Counted from the first letter of the stretch, positions 29,429 through 39,608 are shown. The stretch: DNA of 64,000 nt from Aliarcobacter butzleri (GCF_900187115.1 NZ_LT906455.1:1798001-1862000), one strand, 5' to 3'. Numbers and translations: made by a program. The notes: generated from the letters alone by a model not told the origin.

Positions 29429-30805
29429 TTACAATAAATCTTTTATTATAGCTTTTGCAGCTTCTCTTCCATCAGCCGCTGCAGTTACTGCTAAATGAGC
29501 GCCTCTTTGGCAATCTCCGCCAGCATAAACTTTTTTATTTGAAGTTTTAAATTCACTATTTACAACAACAGCACCCCAAGAGTTTGTTTCAACATTTAGT
29601 TCTTTTAAGAAAGTTGGAACTTCTGGAGAAAAACCTAATGCTAAGATTACAACATCAGCTTCTTCTAAATACTCACTTCCTTGATTTACAACTACTTTTT
29701 GTCTTCCACTACCATCAGGTTCACTCATAGAAGTTTCAAGTAATTCAACTGCAAAAGCACTGTTATCTTTTACTTTTATAGATTTTGGGCTTACATTAAA
29801 TACAAATTCAACACCCTCTTCTTTTGCATTTACAACTTCTTTTTTACTTCCTGGCATATTTACTTCATCTCTTCTGTAAAGACATTTTACAGTTTGAGCA
29901 CCTTCTCTAACAGAAGTTCTAACACAATCCATAGCAGTATCTCCACCACCAATTACAACAACTCTTTTGTCTTCAACATTTATGCATTCAACATTTTTAT
30001 CACCAAGATTTCTTTTTTGAATACCTGTTAAAAAATCTATTGCGAAATGTACATTTGAAGCACTTTCACCTTCAATATTAACTTTATTACTAGAAGTTGC
30101 CCCAATTCCTAAATAAATTGCATCAAACTCTTCTTCTAAATCTGAAACTTTTTTATCTTTTCCAATTTCACAGTTTAAATGAAGTTTCATTCCAGCTTCT
30201 ATTAACCAATTTATTCTTCTTGTTACTGTTTCTTTATTTAGTTTAAATCCTGGGATTCCATACATAAGTAGTCCTCCAGCTCTATTTGCTCTTTCGAACA
30301 TTTCAACTTCAAAACCTTTTCTTAATAAAAAAGTTGCTGCTGAAATTCCAGAAGGTCCAGAACCAATAATTGCAACTTTTTTACCATTTTTTTCTGCTTT
30401 AAACTCAGGTTTTATACCTTTTTCAAAAGCATTTTCACTAATATAAGTTTCAATTGCTCCAATAGAAATAGCACCATGTCCAGTATTTAAAGAACATGCT
30501 CCCTCGCATAATACATCTTGGGGACAAATTCTTCCTAAAATCTCAGGGAAAGGAGATGTTTGATTTGATAAAGCAAAAGCAAGTTCTGGATTTTTTGTTG
30601 CTGTTTGTTTTAACCAAGCTGGAATATAATTTCCTAAAGGACATCCTGTATGACAATATGGATCTCCACATTGCATACATCTATCTGCTTGCTCTATTGC
30701 TCTATGTTTTGTAAATACTTGATAAACTTCTTTATAATCTTTTAATCTTTGAAGTACATCTCTTTTTTCAGGATTCACTCTTTCAAATTTTGTAAAATTT
30801 AACAT
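29429..30805 (-). CDS. gltD: Glutamate synthase small (beta) subunit
   Basis: 458 residues. The N-terminal Fe-S domain carries CMQCGDPYCHTGCP; a FAD loop IIGSGPSGISAA is near residue 150, and an NAD(P)H loop VIGGGDTAMDC near residue 290. It passes NADPH electrons to GltB, which forms glutamate from glutamine and 2-oxoglutarate. It follows gltB by 5 bases, as expected for the heteromeric enzyme. Confidence 0.96.
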   Translation of the reverse strand: MLNFTKFERVNPEKRDVLQRLKDYKEVYQVFTKHRAIEQADRCMQCGDPYCHTGCPLGNYIPAWLKQTATKNPELAFALSNQTSPFPEILGRICPQDVLCEGACSLNTGHGAISIGAIETYISENAFEKGIKPEFKAEKNGKKVAIIGSGPSGISAATFLLRKGFEVEMFERANRAGGLLMYGIPGFKLNKETVTRRINWLIEAGMKLHLNCEIGKDKKVSDLEEEFDAIYLGIGATSSNKVNIEGESASNVHFAIDFLTGIQKRNLGDKNVECINVEDKRVVVIGGGDTAMDCVRTSVREGAQTVKCLYRRDEVNMPGSKKEVVNAKEEGVEFVFNVSPKSIKVKDNSAFAVELLETSMSEPDGSGRQKVVVNQGSEYLEEADVVILALGFSPEVPTFLKELNVETNSWGAVVVNSEFKTSNKKVYAGGDCQRGAHLAVTAAADGREAAKAIIKDLL

Positions 30806-30810
30806 TTTTA

Positions 30811-33800
30811 TTAATCTCCCTTATCTGGATCAAGTGGTAATACTGTCATATTTTTTGGTTTTACCATCCAGAAGTTTCTAATTTCTGCTCTAAAGTTTTG
30901 TAAGATACGTTCAGCTATTTCACTTTGTGTTTCATGTAAATAATCTAACAATAATCTTTTTAAATATAATCTTTCTCTTTCTGTATCATCTGTATCAATT
31001 CTTACTGATTCAATTAACTCTTGATTCATATTATCTATAAAATGTTTTTCTGGGTCATAAACAAATGCTAAACCACCAGTCATACCTGCACCAAAGTTAA
31101 TACCAGTATTTCCTAAAATTACAGCTATTCCACCAGTCATATATTCACAAGGATTATCTCCTGTTCCTTCAACAACTGCAATAGCTCCTGAATTTCTAAC
31201 AGCAAATCTTTCACCAACTGCTGCTTTTACATAAAGTTTTCCACCAGTTGCACCATATAAACAAGTATTTCCAGCACCTGCAAAATTTGGACCTTGTTGA
31301 GCAGGGTTTATTATGATTTTTCCACCATTCATACCTTTTCCAACATAATCATTTGCTACACCATCAAGATATAAATTCATACCTTTTGATAAAAATGCTC
31401 CAAATGATTGTCCAGCAACTCCTTTTAAATTAAGAGTAATAGAGTTTTCAGGAAGTCCTTTATCTCCATAATATCTTGCAATTTCACCAGATATTAAAGC
31501 TCCAAAAGATCTGTTTAAGTTAGAAATTTCTGAGCTAACTTTTACAGGAGAACTTGGATTTTCAATAGTTCTATGAACTTTTTTTAATAACTCTTTTTCG
31601 AATTTATTATTATCAAATGGTGCATTTGTATCTTTTTGACAAGTATCAATTCCATCAATTCTTCTTAAAATATTTTGGAAGTCAAATTTTTGTGCAAATT
31701 CATCATCAATTACTTTTAATAAATCACTTCTTCCAACTACTTCTTCAATTGATTTATATCCTAAACTTGCAAGAATTGCTCTTACATCTTCAGCAATAAA
31801 TGTAAAGTAAGAAATCAATCTTTCAACTGTTCCAGTAAAGAAATCTCTTAAATTTTCATCTTGAGTTGCAACTCCAACTGAACACTTATTTGTATGGCAA
31901 ATTCTTAAAATTTTACATCCAAGTAAAGTTAAAGAAGCTGTTCCAAATGCATAAGATTCAGCTCCTAACATCGCAGCTTTTACAACATCAAGTCCAGTTT
32001 TTAATCCACCATCTGTTTGAACATGAACAAACTCTCTTAAATGGTTTGCTTTCAAAGCATTATGAGCTTCACTAAGTCCCATTTCCCAAGGATTTCCTGC
32101 ATGTTTGATTGAAGTTAAAGGAGCAGCTCCTGTTCCTCCATCTCCACCAGAGATAATAATTTTATCTGCATAAGCTTTTGCAACACCAGCAGCTATTGTT
32201 CCAACTCCAATAGAAGAAACAAGTTTAACTGTAATTTTTGCTAATGGATTTATCTGTTTTAAGTCAAAAATTAATTGCGCTAAATCTTCAATAGAATAAA
32301 TATCATGGTGTGGTGGAGGAGAAATCAATGTAACACCTGGAACTGTATGTCTAAGTGTTGCAATAAGTCCTGTTACTTTATGTCCTGGTAACTGTCCACC
32401 TTCACCTGGTTTTGCACCTTGAGCAACTTTGATTTGTAACTCTTCTGCACTTCTTAAATATGCAGGTGTTACACCAAATCTTCCTGAAGCAACTTGTTTG
32501 ATTTTAGAATTTTTAATTGTTCCAAATCTTGCAGCATCTTCTCCACCTTCACCAGAGTTACTCATACCACCAATTGTATTCATAGCAGTTGCCATAGCTT
32601 CGTGAGCTTCAGGAGAAATAGAACCTAAACTCATAGCAGCAGTTGCAAATCTTTTGAAAATGTCTTCTTTTGATTCAACTTCACTAATATCTATTGGTTT
32701 TCTATCTGAATTAAATTCTAAAAAATCTCTAATAAATTTTTTATCTCTATTTTTTACTAATTCTCTTAATCCTTCAAAATCAGTAATATCTTCTTTTTTT
32801 GTAGCTATTTTATTATGCATAGCTTTTGTTGTTGCTGGTCCATAATCGTGATATTCACCACCATTTGAGTATTTATAAAATCCTCCTAAATCTAATGGGA
32901 ATATTGAATTTTCTTCTTTAAATGCATTAAAATGAGATTTATCAATTCTTTGTTCAATATCATCATAAGTTAGTCCAGCTAATTCACTATGAGCACCTGT
33001 AAAACAATCATTAATAATTTCATCACTTAATCCAACAATATCAAAAAGTCCAGAATTTCTATAAGATGCTACTGTACAAATACCCATTTTTGACATAATT
33101 TTTAGTAAACCTGCATTTACTGATTTTTGAGTATTTTTAAGATATTTTTGCATCTCATATTTTGTTGGTTTTTGTTTTTGGAAAAACGAAACTGTTGAAG
33201 CATACATCATATATGGATAAATTGCTGTACAACCAAAAGCTATTAAAACAGCCGCCATATGCGGGTCATAAACTTCTGCTGTTACTGCAACTATAGATAC
33301 TTGATGTCTGATTTCCTCTTTTAATAATTTTTGGTTTACATAACCAACTGCCATTGCACAAGGAATTACTTTTTCATTTTCGTTTATTGTTCTATCATCT
33401 AAAATTACAACTGAAATATCATTTTCTTTAACTGCTTTTATTATGTTAGAAGCTAATTTTTCTAAAGATTTTTTCAGATCAGATTTAAATGTTGTATGAA
33501 AAACTTTATTTTTATAATATTCATCATATCTTGGTGATTTTTCATCTCCAAAAGAGTATAAAACATCATATTTTTCTTTCATTAAAATAGGACTAGAAAC
33601 TTTTAATCTTCTTGCAAATTCTGGTTTTTCTGCTAAAACATTATGAACTTTTCCAAATCCAGTTTCAAGTGACATAACCACTTTTTCTCTATAAGGGTCA
33701 ATTGGTGGATTTGTAACTTGAGCAAACTTTTGTCTAAAAAAGTCTGTAAAATTTCTATTTACTTGAGAAAAACATGCTAATGGTGTATCATCACCCATTG

Positions 33801-35253
33801 AACCAACTGGTTCTTTCCCATCTTTTGCCATAGGTTCTATTACTTGATCTAACACTTCATAAGTAATATTAAAATATTTTTGTTTTTTCTCTATATTTTC
33901 TAATTTATAATCTTTTAAATTTAAAAATGTATCTTCAATATACTCTTGAATATAATCCATATCATCATTTAACCATTTTGAATAGTGTTGAGATGATTTT
34001 AAATAATCATTTATATCATTTTCTTTTAAAATTTTTCCATGTTTAAGGTCAAGTGCAATCATTTGTCCTGATTGTAATCTTCCTCTTTCTAGAACATTAT
34101 CATCTTCTATTTCTAGTGTTCCATACTCAGAAGTAATGTATAATTTATCATCTTTTGTAATTATATATTTTGAAGGTCTTAAACCATTTCTGTCAATTAA
34201 ACAGCCAATATGTCTTCCATCAGTTAAACTTACAGCTGCTGGTCCATCCCAAGCTTCCATTGTTGTTGATGTATATTCATAAAAAGCTCTCAAATTTGGA
34301 TCCATATATGGTGCATTTTGCCAAGGAGCAGGAATTAAAGAACGTGCTGCTTTGAAGAAATCTACTCCATTTGCCAATAAAAATTCAAACATATTATCTA
34401 AAGATGTAGAATCTGAACCTATATTTTGTAAAATAGGAAGCAATCTTTTCATTTCACTTTCTGAAAAAATTTCTGATTTTAATTGTTCTGATTTCACTTC
34501 AACATTGAATCTATTTGCTTCAACTGAATTTATCTCACCATTGTGTGCTATTGCTCTAAATGGTTGAGCTAATCTCCATAAAGGTAAAGTATTTGTTGAA
34601 AATCTTTGATGAAATAATGCAAAAGAAATTTTAAAATCTTCATCTCTTAAATCTATATAAAAATGTTTAATATGTGTAGGCATAATTAGCCCTTTGTAGG
34701 CTATTACCTTAGATGAAAATGTAGGGATATAGAAATCTTTTTTATTAATTAATTTATGTTCACACTCTTTTCTTGTTAAATATAACATTGCATCAAATCT
34801 TTTTGATGACATTAAAGTATTTGGAACTACAAATACTTGAACAATTTGAGGTAAACTTTCCAATGCTTGTTGTCCTAAAGCATCTTTATCAACTGGTACT
34901 TCTCTTATTAAAACTGGTTTTAAATCATTTATTTCACAGAAGTCTTTAAATGTGTTTATATCTTCTTCAAAATCTTGAGTAAATATCATTGCAACAGCGT
35001 AAATTTCTGGTAAATCAACACCTTTTTGTGTTGCTATTTTTCTCATAAAAGAGTCTGGCATAGATAATAATAATCCAGAACCATCTCCTGTTTTACCATC
35101 AGCTGCAACTGCACCTCTGTGCATCATTCTTTCAAGTGAAGTTATTGCATCTTCTAAATTTTTATGACTTGGTCTACTTTTTAAATCAGCAACTAAACCA
35201 AACCCACAGTTATCTTTAAAAGAAGTTAGTAAGTCTAAATTGCTTCCCATCAT
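30811..35253 (-). CDS. gltB: Glutamate synthase large (alpha) subunit
   Basis: 1480 residues. Cys16 in KDNCGFGL would become the N-terminal nucleophile of the glutaminase domain after removal of a short propeptide. The central and FMN domains follow, with GGMSNSGEGGED and a Fe-S motif in GCKILRICHTNKC (C-x5-C-x4-C). The C-terminal beta-helix shows repeated Gly-rich turns. Start: two adjacent ATGs (35253, 35250) after AAAGGAAA; either may be used. First gene of a leftward run reaching the LOS genes. Confidence 0.97.
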   Translation of the reverse strand: MMGSNLDLLTSFKDNCGFGLVADLKSRPSHKNLEDAITSLERMMHRGAVAADGKTGDGSGLLLSMPDSFMRKIATQKGVDLPEIYAVAMIFTQDFEEDINTFKDFCEINDLKPVLIREVPVDKDALGQQALESLPQIVQVFVVPNTLMSSKRFDAMLYLTRKECEHKLINKKDFYIPTFSSKVIAYKGLIMPTHIKHFYIDLRDEDFKISFALFHQRFSTNTLPLWRLAQPFRAIAHNGEINSVEANRFNVEVKSEQLKSEIFSESEMKRLLPILQNIGSDSTSLDNMFEFLLANGVDFFKAARSLIPAPWQNAPYMDPNLRAFYEYTSTTMEAWDGPAAVSLTDGRHIGCLIDRNGLRPSKYIITKDDKLYITSEYGTLEIEDDNVLERGRLQSGQMIALDLKHGKILKENDINDYLKSSQHYSKWLNDDMDYIQEYIEDTFLNLKDYKLENIEKKQKYFNITYEVLDQVIEPMAKDGKEPVGSMGDDTPLACFSQVNRNFTDFFRQKFAQVTNPPIDPYREKVVMSLETGFGKVHNVLAEKPEFARRLKVSSPILMKEKYDVLYSFGDEKSPRYDEYYKNKVFHTTFKSDLKKSLEKLASNIIKAVKENDISVVILDDRTINENEKVIPCAMAVGYVNQKLLKEEIRHQVSIVAVTAEVYDPHMAAVLIAFGCTAIYPYMMYASTVSFFQKQKPTKYEMQKYLKNTQKSVNAGLLKIMSKMGICTVASYRNSGLFDIVGLSDEIINDCFTGAHSELAGLTYDDIEQRIDKSHFNAFKEENSIFPLDLGGFYKYSNGGEYHDYGPATTKAMHNKIATKKEDITDFEGLRELVKNRDKKFIRDFLEFNSDRKPIDISEVESKEDIFKRFATAAMSLGSISPEAHEAMATAMNTIGGMSNSGEGGEDAARFGTIKNSKIKQVASGRFGVTPAYLRSAEELQIKVAQGAKPGEGGQLPGHKVTGLIATLRHTVPGVTLISPPPHHDIYSIEDLAQLIFDLKQINPLAKITVKLVSSIGVGTIAAGVAKAYADKIIISGGDGGTGAAPLTSIKHAGNPWEMGLSEAHNALKANHLREFVHVQTDGGLKTGLDVVKAAMLGAESYAFGTASLTLLGCKILRICHTNKCSVGVATQDENLRDFFTGTVERLISYFTFIAEDVRAILASLGYKSIEEVVGRSDLLKVIDDEFAQKFDFQNILRRIDGIDTCQKDTNAPFDNNKFEKELLKKVHRTIENPSSPVKVSSEISNLNRSFGALISGEIARYYGDKGLPENSITLNLKGVAGQSFGAFLSKGMNLYLDGVANDYVGKGMNGGKIIINPAQQGPNFAGAGNTCLYGATGGKLYVKAAVGERFAVRNSGAIAVVEGTGDNPCEYMTGGIAVILGNTGINFGAGMTGGLAFVYDPEKHFIDNMNQELIESVRIDTDDTERERLYLKRLLLDYLHETQSEIAERILQNFRAEIRNFWMVKPKNMTVLPLDPDKGD

Positions 35254-35308
35254 TTTCCTTTATTTTAATCTCGTCTATTCCCTAGTAAAGCCGAAAAATA
35301 TACTATAA

Positions 35309-35334
35309 AAAAGTTTAAAATATGTTAAACTTTT
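35309..35334 (-). promoter_or_regulatory. Leader hairpin upstream of gltB, attenuator-like
   Basis: In the minus-strand leader, AAAAGTTTAA and TTAAACTTTT form a 10-bp stem around six bases, and a T-run (read 35310 downward) follows. This looks like an AT-rich intrinsic terminator placed between the -10 box and the gltB start. It could attenuate transcription or simply be chance in AT-rich DNA. Confidence 0.35.
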
Positions 35335-35360
35335 CCCTATCAAACCTTTACAGTATCGAT

Positions 35361-35366
35361 ATTATA
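35361..35366 (-). promoter_or_regulatory. Candidate -10 box of gltB
   Basis: TATAAT on the minus strand directly after a run of Ts, the common promoter look in Campylobacterota, about 107 bases upstream of the gltB ATG. It implies a leader of about 100 bases. Confidence 0.5.
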
Positions 35367-35396
35367 CAAAAAAAAAATGGATTGATTTCATACATA

Positions 35397-35415
35397 CTGT
35401 ATAAAATATATACAG
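35397..35415. promoter_or_regulatory. Dyad upstream of the gltB promoter
   Basis: CTGTATA, five bases, TATACAG: a perfect 7-bp inverted repeat centred about 42 bases upstream of the gltB -10 box. A further TACAG sits near the start point at about 35349-35353. The location suits an activator or repressor site; the protein is unknown. Confidence 0.35.
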
Positions 35416-35444
35416 CTTACATTATTTATAAACAAATTTACTAT

Positions 35445-36239
35445 TTATGCTTCTATTTTATTTACTGAATTTTTATTCATTTTTTCAAGTTCTATAAAAT
35501 AAGAGTGTCCTAAATATATCACAAAAAATACTGCACTAAATAGCGTAGCAAAAGGAATCATAGAAATAAAATATAAAAAAAGTGTTCTTAATCTAAACTT
35601 ATTAGCCTCTTTTTCATAAATAATTTTATATTGAGTTTTATTTAAAATTGTAGAACTTACATCAAAATTCAAAAGTTTATGAAAAAAATAGTAAAGTGGT
35701 AAAGCAAAAGCTATAACATTTAAAACTGGAACAAAATAAACTGGAATTAAAAGTATAAACAAAAGAAACATTATAAATAGATTTTTAAATAAAACCCATA
35801 ACGATAAACTCAATGTTCCATAACTATCAAGTTGTAAATGAGAATAATATTTTTGATGTAAATTTTGCAAAATCATTGGTGTTAAAAAACCAATTACAAT
35901 TAAAGTTAAAATAACTGAAATTTGTAAAATCAAAATCGTTCCAACTGTATAAAATAAAAAGCCAGCTATCCAAGATACAAATGAATATTTGAACAAAAAT
36001 ACTATTGCATAAGTTAACCAAACAAAATAAAAAGGTGCATTTTCATCAATAACAACTTCTTGTCCATTTTGTGAAGCAACTGCAACCTCTTTTAAGGCAC
36101 TAAAACCAAAATCAGCTGCCATAAAAAAAAGTGCATACAAAATAATCATTGTTACAATTAAAGGCACAATTGCAATTTTTAACATTGGGCTTGAAAAAAA
36201 ATCTTTTATACTCTTAAAAATAACTTCTACTTCATTCAT
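35445..36239 (-). CDS. EI24/CysZ-like membrane protein
   Basis: 264 residues with a hydrophobic layout of about four to six membrane helices, starting with an amphipathic KSIKDFFSSPMLKIA segment typical of the EI24 (CysZ/Etoposide-induced) family. PVYFVPVLNVIAFALPLYYF also fits that family. CysZ imports sulfate in enterobacteria, but this branch is not proven to do so. It follows the radical SAM gene by 3 bases. Confidence 0.72.
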   Translation of the reverse strand: MNEVEVIFKSIKDFFSSPMLKIAIVPLIVTMIILYALFFMAADFGFSALKEVAVASQNGQEVVIDENAPFYFVWLTYAIVFLFKYSFVSWIAGFLFYTVGTILILQISVILTLIVIGFLTPMILQNLHQKYYSHLQLDSYGTLSLSLWVLFKNLFIMFLLFILLIPVYFVPVLNVIAFALPLYYFFHKLLNFDVSSTILNKTQYKIIYEKEANKFRLRTLFLYFISMIPFATLFSAVFFVIYLGHSYFIELEKMNKNSVNKIEA

Positions 36240-36242
36240 CTT

Positions 36243-37121
36243 CTAACCTTTATTAAATCTAGTTCTATATTCGCATTTTTGACATAATTCTTCTACCAAA
36301 ATATCTTTCTTAAAACCATTTTGTATATCTTTTACTCTTTTTGAAGTCAAAATATTTTTCAAACTATTATCTTCAATATTTCCTAAATTTATGATTGCAT
36401 CTTTATCCAAACAACAAGGTACAACATCTCCATTTGATAAAACCCCAAAATGTGAATCCAAACCATAACAAAATCCAGTTTTTGAAACTTCTTTATTTTC
36501 TAAATTTGGCCAATTAAAATATTCATCAAAATTGAAAAATATTTTTCTATCTATTCTTATATTTTTAGGTCTATTTTTATAAACATCTTCAATATCAATA
36601 TTTGTATCAAAAGCTTCATTCATTTTATTAAACACTTTTAAATTAAACTCTTTTGCACTATTTTTTTCATCTAAATTCCAAATTCTAAAGTTTATAAAAT
36701 ATTCATGCTTTTGCTTTTGAGCAAATTTTACAAACTCTATAATTGGTTCTAAATATTCATCTAAAGATTTTTTATGAGAATTTGCATTGTATGAATTAAT
36801 CGAAAAATTTATCTGCTTAATTGTTGGATTTAACAAAGTTTCATAATGCTTTTTATTTATGTTATTTGCTGTTGTTGTTATATTTACTTTTAAATTATGT
36901 TTTGAACTAATATTTAAATATTCATCTAAATTTGATAAAACTAAAGGATCTCCAACTATGTGATATGCAAGTTCAGTTGTAAACTCTTTTAATTGCAAAT
37001 TTAGTTTATCAAACTTATCTAAAGTCATAGTTTTATTTGGCAATATTTTAGGAGGACAAAATGTACATTTTAAGTTACAAATATTTGTAATTTCTATATG
37101 TACTTTTCTAAATCTTTTTAT
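36243..37121 (-). CDS. Radical SAM/SPASM protein, apparent AUA start
   Basis: 292 residues if begun at the ATA at 37121. The cluster motif CNLKCTFC lies about 14 residues in, and no ATG, GTG or TTG exists in frame before it: a TAA closes the frame two codons upstream. AAGGA sits six to seven bases before the ATA, ideal spacing. The first standard start (37043) would cut off the cluster motif. The C-terminal region has SPASM-like cysteines (GFCYGL, VPCCLD, CQKC). Substrate unknown. A one-base deletion or assembly error is the main alternative. Confidence 0.78.
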   Translation of the reverse strand: MKRFRKVHIEITNICNLKCTFCPPKILPNKTMTLDKFDKLNLQLKEFTTELAYHIVGDPLVLSNLDEYLNISSKHNLKVNITTTANNINKKHYETLLNPTIKQINFSINSYNANSHKKSLDEYLEPIIEFVKFAQKQKHEYFINFRIWNLDEKNSAKEFNLKVFNKMNEAFDTNIDIEDVYKNRPKNIRIDRKIFFNFDEYFNWPNLENKEVSKTGFCYGLDSHFGVLSNGDVVPCCLDKDAIINLGNIEDNSLKNILTSKRVKDIQNGFKKDILVEELCQKCEYRTRFNKG

Positions 37122-37145
37122 AACTTATCCTTCATTTTTTATAAG

Positions 37146-37151
37146 ATTGTA
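37146..37151 (-). promoter_or_regulatory. Candidate -10 box of the radical SAM gene
   Basis: TACAAT on the minus strand, about 25 bases upstream of the AUA start at 37121 and its AAGGA site. Weak, single-hexamer evidence. Confidence 0.3.
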
Positions 37152-37187
37152 TCGAAGATTTATTGAAAATATAATTTGTATTTAAAA

Positions 37188-37223
37188 AGATAGAAGAAGA
37201 AAGAGGTTATCTCTTCTTTCTTC
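37188..37223 (-). terminator. Terminator after the Cache chemoreceptor gene
   Basis: On the minus strand GAAGAAAGAAGAG, a five-base loop and CTCTTTCTTCTTC pair at 11 of 13 positions right after the stop codon, followed by a T-run. This closes the chemoreceptor unit and separates it from the radical SAM gene. Confidence 0.7.
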
Positions 37224-39608
37224 CTAGAAGTTCTCCCATTCATCAGATTGCTCTGATCTTTTTGAACTCTTTTTATTTATAAATGGTGAATCTAACGATT
37301 TCTCTTTTTGATTATTATTCAACTCTTTATTTTTATTAATATCTTTACCTTTTACTTTATCTTTCCCTACAAACTCTTTTGCATCAACATCACTTACTAC
37401 TAATTTTGCTATCTCATCTGCTACTATTGCTATATCTTGTGTTTGTGTTGCGATACTTGCATTTTGTTGTGTTTGTCTATCTAATTGTGTTACTGCATCA
37501 TTTATTTGTTCTATTCCTGACAGTTGTTCTTTACTTGCGTTTTGTATATCATTTATTAAGTTTATTGTTTGAGATATACTATGATTTAACTCTTTATATC
37601 CTCCTATCATATTTGTTGCAATACTTTTACCTTGATTTGCTTTTATTGTTGCGTTTTCAACTATTGTTTTTATATCTTGTGCAGCTTCTGCGCTTCTTGA
37701 TGCTAGGTTTCGCACTTCTTGTGCAACAACTGCAAATCCTTTTCCTGCTTCACCTGCTGTTGCTGCTTCAACTGCTGCGTTTAAAGAAAGGATATTTGTT
37801 TGGAATGCTATATTATCTATTATACTTATTGCTTCATTTACTAAGTTTACTTGATTATTTATTTCATCCATTGCAACTGTTGTTTGATTTGCAAAGTTTT
37901 CTCCATCATTTGCCAATTTTGTTACTTCACTTGACAATTTTGCCATTTGTGCTATATTTTGAGTATTATTTCTTACATTTGAAGTTATCTCTTCTAAGGC
38001 TGCTGCTGTTTCTTCTAAAGATGCTGCTGCTTCATTTGAGCTTAGGTTTAATTTATCTACATTTAGAAGTAGTTCACTTGAACTTTTACCTAAAGTCAAT
38101 CCATTTGTTTTATTATCGATTAACATTTGTGTTATTGAATCACCTAGGTTATTTACACCACTTGCTAGTTTTAAAAGGTGTTCTTTTAAACCTTTTTGGT
38201 CTATTTTATTTAAATAATTATAATTTGAGTATTGTTCTAATACTTTTAGAACATTATCTATATTATTTTCTAAATTAGAAGCCATATTATTCAGAACTTC
38301 TTTTAACTGCATCAATGCTGGGTTTGAAACACTTAGGTTTAATCTTTGGCAAAGGTCACCTTGTTCAAATTCTCCTAATACTGCTATTGTTTCATCTATT
38401 AGTTTTCTATCTTCTTCTATTCCTTTTTGTGTTTTTACTATATTCTCATTTACCACTTTTGCCATTTGTCCAAATTCATCTTTTGAATCTAGGTTTATTA
38501 ATTCTGCTTTTGAAGACTCTCGGTTTAGATATGAGAAAAAAGATAAAATTCCATCTCTTATAACTAATAAATTTTTATTTAATATTTTTACATTAAATAG
38601 TATCGTAGCAATCATAACTAATAAACTACATAATCCAGAAATAAAAGAGAAATTTCTAATAAAATAGGCTTCTTTTAGATATTCATCTTGGGGAGCTGAA
38701 ACCACGAAACTCCAATAATATTTTGTATCACCAAATTGTACAGGATAAACAAAATTATAAGAATCACTATTTGTTCGTAAATTTTTAGAAAAATATGAAA
38801 ATACTTCTCCTTTTTTACCTTTTTCTATTGCGTCTAAAATACTTTCATTACTTGTTACATCTTTTATGTTTTTATTTATATTTTTAATCTCTGGATGACT
38901 AATAATTACTCCATAACTATCAATTAATGTAGCATATCCTGTTTCAAATATTTTTATTTGTTTCATCTGTTTTATCAAAAAGTCTAAAGAAATATCTATT
39001 CCAACAACTCCAACTATTTTTTCTTTATAAAAGATAGGTTTAGAAATTGTAATCATCAAAACATCTTCATATATATAAGGTTTTGTTATTGCTATGTCTT
39101 TTTTGTCAAGAGCTATTTTTACCCAAGAATTATTTACATTCCATTCATCTAATATATTGATGTTAAAAGTATTTTCATCTTTTCTTGATACATAAGGTTG
39201 AAAATAACCATTTTTTTGAGTATAAAATTCTTTATTGATTGTTCCATCATATTTTTTATACAAAAGTTCACCATTTTCAAAAGTAAAAAATGCTCCTTTT
39301 ATAAAAAAATTCTGACTTAATAAGGATTTAAAATAGTTTATAGTTCCTTCTTCAGATAATTTTTCATCATATTCTAAAGCTATTTTATATTTATTTGCTA
39401 TATCATTAGTAACTGTAAATGCTTTATCTAATATACTACTTAACTCTAAAGTACTACTTTTTGACACTTCATTAACGTACTTTTGTGACTCTTTTTCTAA
39501 AGCACTAAAAGCATTTGATGATATGATATAAGACATTATACTTAAAGAAAGTACCGTAATTGAAACTAAAATAAGTAAAAGTTTTGTTCCAAAGTTTAAA
39601 TTTTTCAT
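37224..39608 (-). CDS. Methyl-accepting chemotaxis protein with periplasmic Cache sensor
   Basis: 794 residues. Helix at about 9-29, a periplasmic double-Cache-type domain (about 35-310; VGVIGIDISLDFL-like VGVVGIDIS and YGVIISHPEI are its hallmarks), helix at about 317-340, then a HAMP-like stretch and a signalling hairpin whose tip reads [17 protein letters not shown]. The C-terminus ends DEWENF, like the CheR-binding pentapeptide NWETF. From about residue 360 on it is nearly the same as the receptor at 40222. It follows a 53-codon gene by 28 bases. Ligand unknown. Confidence 0.92.
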   Translation of the reverse strand: MKNLNFGTKLLLILVSITVLSLSIMSYIISSNAFSALEKESQKYVNEVSKSSTLELSSILDKAFTVTNDIANKYKIALEYDEKLSEEGTINYFKSLLSQNFFIKGAFFTFENGELLYKKYDGTINKEFYTQKNGYFQPYVSRKDENTFNINILDEWNVNNSWVKIALDKKDIAITKPYIYEDVLMITISKPIFYKEKIVGVVGIDISLDFLIKQMKQIKIFETGYATLIDSYGVIISHPEIKNINKNIKDVTSNESILDAIEKGKKGEVFSYFSKNLRTNSDSYNFVYPVQFGDTKYYWSFVVSAPQDEYLKEAYFIRNFSFISGLCSLLVMIATILFNVKILNKNLLVIRDGILSFFSYLNRESSKAELINLDSKDEFGQMAKVVNENIVKTQKGIEEDRKLIDETIAVLGEFEQGDLCQRLNLSVSNPALMQLKEVLNNMASNLENNIDNVLKVLEQYSNYNYLNKIDQKGLKEHLLKLASGVNNLGDSITQMLIDNKTNGLTLGKSSSELLLNVDKLNLSSNEAAASLEETAAALEEITSNVRNNTQNIAQMAKLSSEVTKLANDGENFANQTTVAMDEINNQVNLVNEAISIIDNIAFQTNILSLNAAVEAATAGEAGKGFAVVAQEVRNLASRSAEAAQDIKTIVENATIKANQGKSIATNMIGGYKELNHSISQTINLINDIQNASKEQLSGIEQINDAVTQLDRQTQQNASIATQTQDIAIVADEIAKLVVSDVDAKEFVGKDKVKGKDINKNKELNNNQKEKSLDSPFINKKSSKRSEQSDEWENF

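Noticed and set aside
31617-32845. Several short plus-strand frames within gltB
   Set aside because: All lie antisense inside a fully conserved enzyme gene and have Leu/Gln-rich shadow composition.
37379-38278. Long Leu-rich open frame on the plus strand over the Cache chemoreceptor gene
   Set aside because: It is the antisense shadow of an AT-rich coding gene: low complexity, no ribosome site, no family resemblance.
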